Assembly: GCA_017405675.1 (NCBI GenBank)
Contig: JAFRAB010000025.1
Span: forward strand, 51,272-115,271
From: Erysipelotrichaceae bacterium
GTDB lineage: Bacteria; Bacillota_I; Bacilli_A; Erysipelotrichales; Erysipelotrichaceae
Length of the DNA stretch: 64,000 bases
Direction of reading: 5' to 3'
Below are positions 26,787 to 34,638 of the stretch, in pieces (position 1 is the stretch's first letter; the number at the start of each line of letters is the position of its first letter). Made by a program: the position numbers and the translations under genes. The notes below the pieces were generated by a model. It was not told where the DNA came from. It made no database searches and saw only the letters and a list, made by a program, of their open reading frames with translations.

Positions 26787-27650
26787 CTAGAGGATGCGTC
26801 CTTCGACATCCTTAAAGAAGCGGTCGCAGTCTCTGGCTGTTAATTCAGGCATTTCATCGGCACCGCCATGTCCCAGATGCTGATACATCAGGTACTGGGC
26901 ACCAGGAATGGCCTTGGCAACTTCCAGGGCAGCTTCCGGGGTGGCTAGAGGATCAAGTCCGCCTTCCCAGATCATTACCGGGAACGGGATCTCATGCAGT
27001 CTTTCCAGTAATTCTGCCTGGCTTTTGGCATGACAGCCGGTCATGTCACCCAGCATCGGCAGGGCAAATTCTTCCTTCTTGCGGTGCATCAGGATATCCA
27101 GGTGTTCTTCAAAGTTGGCCTGTCTTCTGGCCAGTCTTTCCGGATTCTGAGTAGGCCACAGTTCGATCCAGGCTGTCTTCTTCAGCTGTTCGACATTGCC
27201 GACGAATTCTTCGGCGTGGTCTCTCATCTTGGCCAATGGGGCAGGGAGGTCTCTGCGTTCATGATACTGAGTAATGCCGTCGCAGCAGACATAGGCTCTG
27301 ATCAGTTCAGGTCTGTGGAAGGCGATGTACCAGGAAGCCCAGTTGCCGTGGGAAATGCCGGTATAATAGAAGCTTGGAATGTTCATGGCTTCCGCAAAGG
27401 CGATCAGGTCCTCACCCCAGATGGTGGCATAGTCGCGCAGTTCCTGATCAAATATGTGATCAGATTCACCATAGCCTCTCATGTATACCAGGAAACAGTG
27501 GTAGTCATATGGCGGCTGACCTAATAAGGCCATGTGGGAATCCTTGAAGAAAAAGTTCTGAGTTGATAACAGATATTTATCTCCTGTACCGTATTCACGG
27601 TAGGCTAAAGTAACGCCGTTATTCAGTTTTACAGTTTTTATTTCATGCAT
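26787..27650 (-). CDS. Alpha/beta hydrolase
   Basis: A 287-residue alpha/beta hydrolase. The nucleophile elbow is GISHGNWAS, the acid lies near WEGGLDPLATPEAALEV and the catalytic His is in LGHGGADE. It is the first gene of the six-gene minus-strand operon and has an AAAAGGAGC ribosome site. As the family covers esterases, lipases and haloperoxidases, the substrate is unknown, but the surrounding esterases make an ester or lactone likely. Cytoplasmic. Confidence 0.8.
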   Translation of the reverse strand: MHEIKTVKLNNGVTLAYREYGTGDKYLLSTQNFFFKDSHMALLGQPPYDYHCFLVYMRGYGESDHIFDQELRDYATIWGEDLIAFAEAMNIPSFYYTGISHGNWASWYIAFHRPELIRAYVCCDGITQYHERRDLPAPLAKMRDHAEEFVGNVEQLKKTAWIELWPTQNPERLARRQANFEEHLDILMHRKKEEFALPMLGDMTGCHAKSQAELLERLHEIPFPVMIWEGGLDPLATPEAALEVAKAIPGAQYLMYQHLGHGGADEMPELTARDCDRFFKDVEGRIL

Positions 27651-27816
27651 GATAAAAAGCTCCTTTTATTCCATTTTCAGCATAGCTTAGTGCTCCTGAT
27701 AAAAGGAATAAAAAATAAATTATGAAGTTTTGATTTTCTATCATTTAGTTTTTTTTGGAAAAGCAGTTTACATATTTTAAAGGAGTCAGACAGGTGCTTT
27801 TGTCATAATAGAGATG

Positions 27817-27822
27817 TAGAAT
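27817..27822 (+). promoter_or_regulatory. Candidate -10 of the MsmX-type ATPase gene
   Basis: TAGAAT preceded by GATG; transcription would start near 27829, giving a leader of about 148 bases. No clear -35. Confidence 0.4.
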
Positions 27823-27856
27823 ACTGCGCTCCACATTTTTATTGCGGTACAGTAAA

Positions 27857-27976
27857 GGAGGAAATCCGTGGCTCGCGGGTCAGCATAGTGGAGACATGCT
27901 GAGAATGTTTCAGATCCTTTGTGTCGGTCTGAAATGAGGCAGCAAGGCGGAGGCCGAACTGCCAGAGCAAATCATA
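27857..27976 (+). promoter_or_regulatory. Structured mRNA leader with three hairpins and a mini-ORF
   Basis: In the gap (27651-27976) ahead of the ATPase gene, three stems can be drawn: TCAGCAT/ATGCTGA (27880-27886 with 27896-27902), TTTCAGA/TCTGAAA (27908-27914 with 27928-27934) with two more pairs inside, and GGCAG/CTGCC (27938-27942 with 27959-27963) carrying GGC-GGAG-GCC in its middle, so the GGAG is presented in a tetraloop. A strong AAAGGAGGAAA precedes a GTG that would encode only six residues (MARGSA, 27869-27889). Structured leaders named malK motifs have been described before genes for such ATPases; I cannot tell if this is one of them. Confidence 0.6.
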
Positions 27977-29176
27977 ATGGCAAGTATTACACTAAAGAAC
28001 ATCAAGAAGATCTATCCTATTACAGCTGAGGAGATCAAATCCAACAAGAGAGCTGCCAAGAAGGCAAAGGATCTTCCGCCTGAAGAAGGTTTCGTACCAA
28101 ATCTGCAGATCACAGATCAGGGTGTCGTAGCCGTTCAGGAATTTAACCTGTTCATCAAGGACAAGGAATTCGTCGTTCTGGTAGGACCTTCAGGATGCGG
28201 CAAGTCAACAACATTACGTATGATCGCCGGTCTGGAAGAGATCACTGAAGGCGAACTGTACATCGGTGATGTCTTATCCAATGTCATCTCACCGAGAGAC
28301 AGGAACATCGCAATGGTATTCCAGAACTATTCTCTGTATCCACACATGACAGTCTATGACAACATGGCTTTCTCACTGAAACTGGCCAAGCTGCCAAAGG
28401 ACGAAATCGACAAAAAGGTCAGAGAGGCAGCCAAGACTCTGGAAATCACTGAAATTCTCGAACGTCTGCCTAAGGCCCTTTCAGGCGGTCAGAGACAGCG
28501 TGTCGCCATCGGCCGTGCCATCGTAAGACAGCCTCAGGTCATCTTAATGGACGAACCTCTGTCAAACCTGGACGCCAAGCTGCGTGGCCAGATGCGTTCT
28601 GAGATCATCAGACTGCGTCAGAAGATCGATACAACATTCGTATATGTTACACATGACCAGGTCGAAGCCATGACCCTGGGTGACAGAATCGTCGTCATGA
28701 GAGACGGTTTCATTCAGCAGGTAGGTACTCCTCAGGAAGTATTCAACCATCCTGATAACGTCTTCGTTGCCGGCTTCATCGGTACACCTCAGATCAACTT
28801 CTTCCACAATATTCCATTAACGATCAAAAACGGTGAATATTACATCACCATTCAGGGCAAGGACATCAGACTGAATGACAAGCATCAGGAAATCCTGAAG
28901 GCTAAGAAGGAACCTGAAAAGACAGTCGTAGTAGGTGTCAGACCTGTTCACGTAGAAATGAGCAAGGAAGGCTTCACCGGAACCATCGAAGTATCCGAAA
29001 TGATGGGTTCAGAAGTACATCTGCACATCAACCTCAACGGCGATGATATCGTAGCCGTAATTCCTACCGCCAATCTGGATCTGGACAGCGTATCATTAGG
29101 CAAGCAGTTCACATTCAACTTCAATCCTAACCTGATCCATGTCTTTGATGCGGAGACAGAAAAGAACCTGATCTAA
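27977..29176 (+). CDS. ABC sugar transporter ATPase, MsmX/UgpC type
   Basis: A 399-residue multi-sugar ATPase. Walker [11 protein letters not shown]-loop [13 protein letters not shown], signature LSGGQRQR, Walker [17 protein letters not shown] and switch His THDQVEA are all present, followed by the C-terminal regulatory domain. The N-terminus carries about 35 additional residues with many Lys ([21 protein letters not shown]). Such ATPases can serve several CUT1 permease pairs that lack their own. It stands alone between a structured leader and a terminator, which fits a shared, separately controlled subunit. Confidence 0.95.
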   Translation: MASITLKNIKKIYPITAEEIKSNKRAAKKAKDLPPEEGFVPNLQITDQGVVAVQEFNLFIKDKEFVVLVGPSGCGKSTTLRMIAGLEEITEGELYIGDVLSNVISPRDRNIAMVFQNYSLYPHMTVYDNMAFSLKLAKLPKDEIDKKVREAAKTLEITEILERLPKALSGGQRQRVAIGRAIVRQPQVILMDEPLSNLDAKLRGQMRSEIIRLRQKIDTTFVYVTHDQVEAMTLGDRIVVMRDGFIQQVGTPQEVFNHPDNVFVAGFIGTPQINFFHNIPLTIKNGEYYITIQGKDIRLNDKHQEILKAKKEPEKTVVVGVRPVHVEMSKEGFTGTIEVSEMMGSEVHLHINLNGDDIVAVIPTANLDLDSVSLGKQFTFNFNPNLIHVFDAETEKNLI

Positions 29177-29191
29177 CAGAAACAAATACTT

Positions 29192-29226
29192 AAGTCCATA
29201 CCCTGGTTATGGGTGTGGACTTTTTT
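29192..29226 (+). terminator. Intrinsic terminator after the MsmX-type gene
   Basis: AAGTCCATACCC / GGGTGTGGACTT (one wobble) followed by six T residues; overlaps the start of the following gene's leader. Confidence 0.85.
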
Positions 29227-29240
29227 CAGAGGAGATATAT

Positions 29241-30203
29241 ATGTATCAGAACAATTATGATGAATTAGTAAAACTGGTTAAGGAAGACGGTGTCGTCATC
29301 AATATTTCCCGTCACCGCAAGGAAGACGGAACCATGAACAGGGAACTGAATCTGGAAACCTGGAACAATGCGGTCAAGAGATTTGATGCCATTCCATTAT
29401 GGCCTGAAGGAAAGACGCCTAACTGGGATGACAGAGATCCGCTGCAGATCGAACCTTCAATCATTTTCGTGCCGGGACAGAATCAGAGCGAAAAAAGAGG
29501 AACAGTCATCGTTGCCTGCGGGGGAGGCTTCTCTACCAGAACAGGCTGCGAAGGTTTCAATGTGGCCGAATATTTCGCAACAGCCGGTTTCAATACTGCG
29601 GTTCTGACCTACAGACTGCAGCCTTATGGTCGTAAGGACTGTCTGGATGACATGCAGAGAGCGATCAGACTGATCAGAAGCCGTAAGGATGAACTGGGAG
29701 TTACCGATAAAGTTGTGTGCATGGGTTTCTCAGCCGGAGGCATGTTATCAGGTAACGCTGCCACCAAGTTTGATTATGGCAATAAGGATGCTGAGGATCC
29801 TGTGGAAAGAGAATCCTGCCGTCCTGACGGTGCTGTCTTAGGCTATGGGGCTTTTGCGTTTGCCGGACTGCCGGGCGGTTTCTTCGTTGACCCGTTCTCC
29901 AACCATATCAGAAATCCGTTCTTTGCCAGCAAGGAAGAACTTATCTATTTCTCACCGGAAGTAAATATCACCAGGGAAACTCCGCCGTTCTTCATCTGGC
30001 AGACCAACAGCGATGATCCGCGCAACTCATTCACCCTGGGACAGGCACTGACTGCCATGGGCATTCCGTTTGAAATGCATCTGTTCCCGGAAGGTGTACA
30101 CGGTCTGGCGCTGGCTGACGGTCATAATGACCTGGCCATGGATATACCTCAGGTTCATAAATGGGCTGAAATGTGTGCTGGCTGGCTCAATAAAATCGTA
30201 TAA
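29241..30203 (+). CDS. Alpha/beta hydrolase, acetyl-esterase-like (xylan/pectin type)
   Basis: A 320-residue alpha/beta hydrolase resembling acetyl esterases of plant-glycan loci. The oxyanion region is VIVACGGGFSTR, the nucleophile is the Ser in GFSAGGMLSGN, the acid sits near WQTNSDD and the His near EGVHGLALADGH. It has no signal peptide. The ATG at 29241 has AGAGGAGA upstream. It ends in its own terminator. It likely removes acyl groups from the same class of substrate as the other esterases of this region. Confidence 0.85.
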   Translation: MYQNNYDELVKLVKEDGVVINISRHRKEDGTMNRELNLETWNNAVKRFDAIPLWPEGKTPNWDDRDPLQIEPSIIFVPGQNQSEKRGTVIVACGGGFSTRTGCEGFNVAEYFATAGFNTAVLTYRLQPYGRKDCLDDMQRAIRLIRSRKDELGVTDKVVCMGFSAGGMLSGNAATKFDYGNKDAEDPVERESCRPDGAVLGYGAFAFAGLPGGFFVDPFSNHIRNPFFASKEELIYFSPEVNITRETPPFFIWQTNSDDPRNSFTLGQALTAMGIPFEMHLFPEGVHGLALADGHNDLAMDIPQVHKWAEMCAGWLNKIV

Positions 30204-30210
30204 AAACAAG

Positions 30211-30237
30211 GAACAGTTGAAAAACTGTTCTTTTTTT
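30211..30237 (+). terminator. Intrinsic terminator
   Basis: GAACAGTT-gaaa-AACTGTTC then seven T residues. Confidence 0.9.
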
Positions 30238-30258
30238 GTGGAAATCCGATTTAAATGA

Positions 30259-30286
30259 TTGCATTTTCAGAAAATGAATGTATAAT
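30259..30286 (+). promoter_or_regulatory. Promoter of the T-box operon
   Basis: TTGCAT (30259-30264), 16-base spacer, TATAAT (30281-30286); start expected near 30293, just before the T-box leader. Confidence 0.7.
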
Positions 30287-30300
30287 TTTCATATCACGAT

Positions 30301-30527
30301 GAAAAGGAATAGTAGTTTTTCACGGTTTCTGCAGAGAGCCATGGCTGGTGAGAGATGGTGTAACACGGAGAAATGAACGCGCCTTGGAGTGATACCGGGG
30401 AAATCAAGTATCCGGTATCGGGAAGTCCCGTTACAGACAATTGAGTGCCTGAAACTGCGGTTTCAGGAATCAAGGTGGCACCACGGTTATTATCGTCCTT
30501 GTTGAGTTGCTCAACAGGGACGTTTTT
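30301..30527 (+). promoter_or_regulatory. T-box riboswitch, predicted arginine-specific (CGC)
   Basis: A complete T-box leader. Stem I holds the distal-loop hallmark AGAGAGCC...GGTGAGAGATGG and the specifier loop. Lower stem AAGG/CCTT and upper stem GTTTTTC/GAGAAAT place GAACGCG in the loop, so by analogy with the GAA-NNN-purine pattern the specifier is CGC (30378-30380), an arginine codon. The T-box bulge reads TGGC (30476-30479) in AAGGTGGCACCACGG, where C would pair with a G discriminator base. The terminator is CGTCCTTGTTGAG/CTCAACAGGGACG with one wobble, then TTTTT. Uncharged tRNA-Arg would favour the antiterminator and switch on the operon. The codon register is my reading; AAC is the main alternative. 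Confidence 0.9.
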
Positions 30528-30551
30528 ATTTCTTGAGAAGGAGGGAAGAAC

Positions 30552-31448
30552 ATGGAGAAAAAGACTGCAGACGTAATTATGCCGGTTAACTGGTATGATG
30601 CCTTACCGCGAAAACAGTATGAATCATTTATCCGTATTGAATCAGCTGATCCATGGTTTTCCGTTTACCAGATCAGAAACAACATATACGCAATATACGA
30701 AGACAAGCACTTCCAGGAGGTAATCTCGTACCTGATCACCGGTAAGAAAAAAGCATTGTTAATAGATACCGGATTAGGCATCGGGGATATCAGAGCGGTC
30801 GTAAAGGAATTATACGAGGGGGAAGTGATTGTCACACATACGCATACGCACTTTGATCATATCGGAGGCGACTGGCAGTTTGATGAAGTGTTCATCCCTG
30901 ACAATCCGGTTGCCGTAAGCAGAGCGCGACGAGGCTTGAGTAAACAGGAGGTTGAAGATAACATGGCTGAAGGCTGCAACTGTCAGCCATATCCACGAGG
31001 CTTCAGCAGGGAAGAATACTGCATTAAGCCTGCCAACCGGTATTCACTGATCAGAAACGGCGATGTTTTCGATCTAGGTGACATCAGACTGGAAGTCATC
31101 GAGACTCCCGGCCATTCACCGGACAGCGTCATGTATCTGGACAGAGAGAATCAGATCCTGTTTACCGGTGACAGCTTTTACCCGGCAACCCTGTATGCTC
31201 ATATCACGCATAATGACGGCTCTAATTCCGATTTTGAAACATACCGCCGCAGCATGCACATGGTTGCGGAAAAATACAGTAACTGCACACTTATCACTTC
31301 TCACAATGAACCGTTAAGACCGGGAATTGAGCTTATCAAGGTAGCTCAGGCCTTTGACATTATCGCTGAGGGAAGTTCTGAATATATCACTGACAGCAGA
31401 GGCCTGAAGAAATATGTCTTTGAGGATTTCTGCATAGTAACGAGTTAA
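30552..31448 (+). CDS. Metallo-beta-lactamase-fold hydrolase
   Basis: A 298-residue MBL-fold enzyme. The metal motif is VTHTHTHFDHIGGD, further ligands are the His in ETPGHSPDS and the Asp in LFTGDSFYP, with a late His in TSHNEPL. It is the first gene after the T-box leader and starts 24 bases beyond the terminator's T-run with GGAGGG ahead. It is followed directly by the amino-acid ABC transporter genes, so it is probably transcribed under amino-acid control. Reaction unknown: hydrolysis of a peptide, ester or thioester carrying the amino acid is one possibility. Confidence 0.87.
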   Translation: MEKKTADVIMPVNWYDALPRKQYESFIRIESADPWFSVYQIRNNIYAIYEDKHFQEVISYLITGKKKALLIDTGLGIGDIRAVVKELYEGEVIVTHTHTHFDHIGGDWQFDEVFIPDNPVAVSRARRGLSKQEVEDNMAEGCNCQPYPRGFSREEYCIKPANRYSLIRNGDVFDLGDIRLEVIETPGHSPDSVMYLDRENQILFTGDSFYPATLYAHITHNDGSNSDFETYRRSMHMVAEKYSNCTLITSHNEPLRPGIELIKVAQAFDIIAEGSSEYITDSRGLKKYVFEDFCIVTS

Positions 31449-31469
31449 AAACTTAAGGAAAGGGAAAAA

Positions 31470-32243
31470 ATGAAGAAATTATTTATCATATTAATCACAT
31501 GTTTATTTATATTAGCCGGCTGTTCAAAACAGCAGGAAAAGACAGTTGACAGCATTGACGATGAAGTCCTTACTGCCGGTACACTGGTTGTCGGCATATC
31601 CGCTGACTATCCGCCGTTTGAATCACTTGACACCAGCAACAACCTGATCGGTTACGATGTTGACATGGCCAATATTCTGGCTGCCAAGATCAAGAGTGAA
31701 TCAGGTGCTGCCTATAATACGGAATTTGTTCAGATGGACTTTTCCGCCATCATTTCAGCTCTGCAGACCGGCCAGGTCGATGTCGGCATTGCTGCCTTCT
31801 CATATGATCCGGAAAGACAGTGTCTGTTTACCGAACCTTATTATCTTTCTGCACAGGTAATCGTTGTTCTCAAGGATTCAGGTATAACCACACTTAATGA
31901 TCTTAACGGCAAGACCGTAGCAGCCGGTGACGGAACGGTCGGTTATGATGCCGCCAGTCAGATCGAAGGAGTAAAGATGACTTCACCGGGTGACTATCTG
32001 CAGCAGTTTGAAATGCTGAAGAATAATCAGATCGACGCCGTAGTCTGTGATGAAAAGGTTGCTCAGGGCTTTGTGGATACATCTGACAAGCTGGTGATCC
32101 TTAATGAAAAACTGGCTGAAGACAATCTGTGCATTACCGTTAAAAAGGGCAATACCTTCATCCTGGAAGCTCTGAATGCTGCCGTAAAGGAATTTGTTTC
32201 TTCCGGTGAGTCTGATCAGCTGAAGACTAAATGGGGTCTGTAA
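31470..32243 (+). CDS. Amino-acid ABC transporter binding lipoprotein
   Basis: A 257-residue lipoprotein with signal MKKLFIILITCLFILAGC, lipobox Cys at residue 18, then a bacterial extracellular solute-binding protein family 3 domain (VVGISADYPPFESLDTSNNLIGYDVDMANILA). These bind polar amino acids such as Arg, His, Gln or Lys outside the membrane. The predicted CGC T-box ahead of the operon points to arginine. It is followed by the permease after a 1-base gap. Confidence 0.93.
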   Translation: MKKLFIILITCLFILAGCSKQQEKTVDSIDDEVLTAGTLVVGISADYPPFESLDTSNNLIGYDVDMANILAAKIKSESGAAYNTEFVQMDFSAIISALQTGQVDVGIAAFSYDPERQCLFTEPYYLSAQVIVVLKDSGITTLNDLNGKTVAAGDGTVGYDAASQIEGVKMTSPGDYLQQFEMLKNNQIDAVVCDEKVAQGFVDTSDKLVILNEKLAEDNLCITVKKGNTFILEALNAAVKEFVSSGESDQLKTKWGL

Positions 32244-32244
32244 A

Positions 32245-32919
32245 ATGGATTTTTCAATAATTACGCCTGAGATATTCGCCTATCTGATAAGAGGGGCCGG
32301 GATGTCTCTGCTGATCGCCGCCGTTGCGACGGCGATGGGGCTGATACTGGGGACCCTGGGAGCTGCTGCCAAACTGTCACGCAATAAGTTTCTCAATGCT
32401 CTGGCTTCAGTTTATGTAGAGGTATTCCGCGGTACGCCGATGATCATGCAGATAACTTTCGCCTTTCTGGCCTTACCGGCTCTGGTAACCCTTATTCTGG
32501 GCAGACCGATCAGATTCAATCCCCTGATCACCGGCATAGCCGCCATATCCATTAACAGCGGGGCCTATACCACTGAACTGATCAGAAGCGGCATCAACGG
32601 TGTTGACAAGGGACAGTTTGAAGCAGCCGATACACTGGGACTGACTTACCGGCAGAAGATGAGACTTGTCATCTTGCCGCAGGCTTTCAAGCAGATCCTG
32701 CCGCCGCTGGTAAGTGAATTCATTACGCTGATCAAGGATTCTTCTCTGTTATCGACCATAGGTGTAGTTGAACTGATGAAATCAGCCACAACGGTTGGTG
32801 CCAATTACTATGCCTATCTGCCGCCACTGACTGTCGCCAGCGGCATATATCTGGTAATGACTCTGGTTATCTCGGCGATATCCAAATTGATCGAAAGGAG
32901 GCTGGCGGTAAGTGATTGA
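32245..32919 (+). CDS. Amino-acid ABC transporter permease
   Basis: A 224-residue HisM/GlnP-type permease with about five helices. The family signatures are VYVEVFRGTPMIMQ and the EAA loop FEAADTLGLTYRQKMRLVILPQAFKQILPPL. It would form a homodimeric channel in the membrane. It begins one base after the binding-protein stop and overlaps the ATPase start by 8 bases, so all three parts are produced together. Confidence 0.95.
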   Translation: MDFSIITPEIFAYLIRGAGMSLLIAAVATAMGLILGTLGAAAKLSRNKFLNALASVYVEVFRGTPMIMQITFAFLALPALVTLILGRPIRFNPLITGIAAISINSGAYTTELIRSGINGVDKGQFEAADTLGLTYRQKMRLVILPQAFKQILPPLVSEFITLIKDSSLLSTIGVVELMKSATTVGANYYAYLPPLTVASGIYLVMTLVISAISKLIERRLAVSD

Positions 32920-33640
32920 CATCATTGATCTGAACAAGACCTTCAGCAACAAAGTTGAAGCAGTCAAGGACTTCTCTCTTTCAGTGGAGAAAGGGGAAGT
33001 CATCAGTCTGATAGGACCGTCCGGATCCGGCAAGTCAACGGTCTTACGCTGCATTGCCGGACTGGAAAAGCCGGACAGCGGGGAGATCCTGATAAACGGC
33101 AAGGCCATTGATTATTCCAATGAAAAGCTGGCCCGGAAACAGCGCATTGTCATGGGTTTCGTCTTCCAGCATTTCAATCTGTTTTCCAACATGACGGTCA
33201 TGCAGAATCTGACGGTTGCTCCTGTCAACGTACAGGGCAAAAGCGAGGAAGAAGCCCAACGGCTGGCCAGGAAGTATCTGAAACGTGTCGGGCTTGAAGA
33301 CAAGGCTGACGAATTTCCCAGCAAGCTGTCAGGCGGACAGCAGCAGCGTGTCGCCATAGCCCGTGCCTTGTGCATGAATCCGGAGATCATGCTGTTTGAT
33401 GAACCGACCAGCGCTCTGGACCCTGAGATGATCAAGGAAGTACTGAACGTCATAAGAGGTCTGGCTGATGACGGCATGACAATGATAATTGTCTCTCATG
33501 AAATGAACTTTGCCCGTGAAATATCCGACAGGATCGCCTTTCTGGAAAATGGCAGGATCCTGGAAATCGGCACCCCTGACCACATTTTCAACAGGACTGA
33601 CAATCAGCGTGTAAAGGAATTTCTTGATAAGGTGTTATAG
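32912..33640 (+). CDS. Amino-acid ABC transporter ATPase
   Basis: A 242-residue polar amino-acid ATPase (GlnQ/HisP type). Walker A GPSGSGKST, Q-loop VFQHFNLFSNMTV, signature LSGGQQQR, Walker B IMLFDEPTSALDPEM and switch His IVSHEMNFAR are all present. The start is a GTG at 32912 with AAAGGAGG at 32895-32902. It is the last gene of the T-box operon and ends at a terminator. Confidence 0.95.
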   Translation: MIDIIDLNKTFSNKVEAVKDFSLSVEKGEVISLIGPSGSGKSTVLRCIAGLEKPDSGEILINGKAIDYSNEKLARKQRIVMGFVFQHFNLFSNMTVMQNLTVAPVNVQGKSEEEAQRLARKYLKRVGLEDKADEFPSKLSGGQQQRVAIARALCMNPEIMLFDEPTSALDPEMIKEVLNVIRGLADDGMTMIIVSHEMNFAREISDRIAFLENGRILEIGTPDHIFNRTDNQRVKEFLDKVL

Positions 33641-33666
33641 AAAGATCAGTAAAGGCTGATCTTTTT
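33641..33666 (+). terminator. Intrinsic terminator of the amino-acid operon
   Basis: AAAGATCAG / CTGATCTTT stem followed by TTTTT. Confidence 0.85.
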
Positions 33667-33706
33667 ATGTTTATATGCATTGTTCTGTTAAAAGCTGTTA
33701 TGTTTA

Positions 33707-33715
33707 TGTTATAAT
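33707..33715 (+). promoter_or_regulatory. Extended -10 of the HAD gene
   Basis: TGTTATAAT (TG-n-TATAAT); ATG at 33744 with GAAGGAG upstream. Confidence 0.5.
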
Positions 33716-33743
33716 TTGTTATGTCTTGAAGGAGTGATGTTTT

Positions 33744-34577
33744 ATGTTGGAGAATCTGAAAGTATTTGTGGCAGATGTCGATATGACTCTGGTAAATGAC
33801 AAGAAGATATTGATGCCTATAACAAAGAAAGCCATGCAGATGCTAAGAGATCAGGGCGTATATCTCGGCATCGCTTCCGGCAGACCTATTGCCGGCCATC
33901 TGGTCAGAAGGGCTGAGAACTGGGGTTTTGACAGACAGTTTGACTTCATAATCGGCATGAACGGCGGTCAGCTGCATGATTATACCGATGATACTTTTAC
34001 CGAATCCAACAAGCTTTCACGCGAAAGCGTTAAGGAAATCGTCGAACTGATGGAACCGATGGATCTTAATCCGTTTGTATATGAAGAAGGCTACATGCTG
34101 GCTAAGAGAATGGACCAGCAGACCTATGAGTCTTCAATCAGAAATGATGAACCGGTCAGAGTCGTAGAAAATCTTGACGAGATCTGGGAAAAGGAAAGAA
34201 ACAAAATCATGTTCCGAGCCAGAGACCTTGACATGATCAAGGACATGCTGGAACTGGCCAGGTCACATCCGTCTGAAAAGTATACTTTCTTCCAGACCGG
34301 ACCGCTGATGCTGGAATTCCAGGATCCGCGAATCAACAAAGCTACGGCTACCGAACTGTTCTGTAAAAAACATGGCATTACTCCTGATCAGGTCATTGCT
34401 TTCGGAGACAGCTCCAATGACAATGAAATGATGGCTTACGCCGGCTTGGGTGTCTGCCTGCTCAACGGCAAGGATGACAGCAAGGCCATTGCCGACATGA
34501 TCACTGAATATGACTCAAATCATGACGGTGTCGGACATTGGTTTGAAGATCATTATTTCCATAAGAAAATCATGTAA
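33744..34577 (+). CDS. HAD-superfamily (Cof-type) phosphatase
   Basis: A 277-residue Cof-like phosphatase. Motif I FVADVDMTLVNDKK has the nucleophile Asp; motif II is IASGRP and the acidic motif is AFGDSSNDNEMMAYAGLGV. In motif I the usual DGTL is DMTL (Met in place of Gly), a small change at the residue after the catalytic aspartates. A cap domain lies between. Substrate unknown; monocistronic with extended -10 and a terminator. It is the second Cof-type gene in the window. Confidence 0.88.
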   Translation: MLENLKVFVADVDMTLVNDKKILMPITKKAMQMLRDQGVYLGIASGRPIAGHLVRRAENWGFDRQFDFIIGMNGGQLHDYTDDTFTESNKLSRESVKEIVELMEPMDLNPFVYEEGYMLAKRMDQQTYESSIRNDEPVRVVENLDEIWEKERNKIMFRARDLDMIKDMLELARSHPSEKYTFFQTGPLMLEFQDPRINKATATELFCKKHGITPDQVIAFGDSSNDNEMMAYAGLGVCLLNGKDDSKAIADMITEYDSNHDGVGHWFEDHYFHKKIM

Positions 34578-34603
34578 ACGTTTCTGAAGAGAAACGTTTT
34601 TTT
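34576..34603 (+). terminator. Intrinsic terminator
   Basis: AAACGTTTC / GAAACGTTT stem with a 6-base loop, then T-run. Confidence 0.85.
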
Positions 34604-34614
34604 GTTGTTCGTTG

Positions 34615-34620
34615 TATAAT
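34615..34620 (+). promoter_or_regulatory. -10 of the second carboxylesterase gene
   Basis: TATAAT 18 bases before the ATG at 34639; AGAGGT at 34627-34632 is the ribosome site, so the leader is very short. Confidence 0.5.
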
Positions 34621-34638
34621 GAATGCAGAGGTAAGCTT

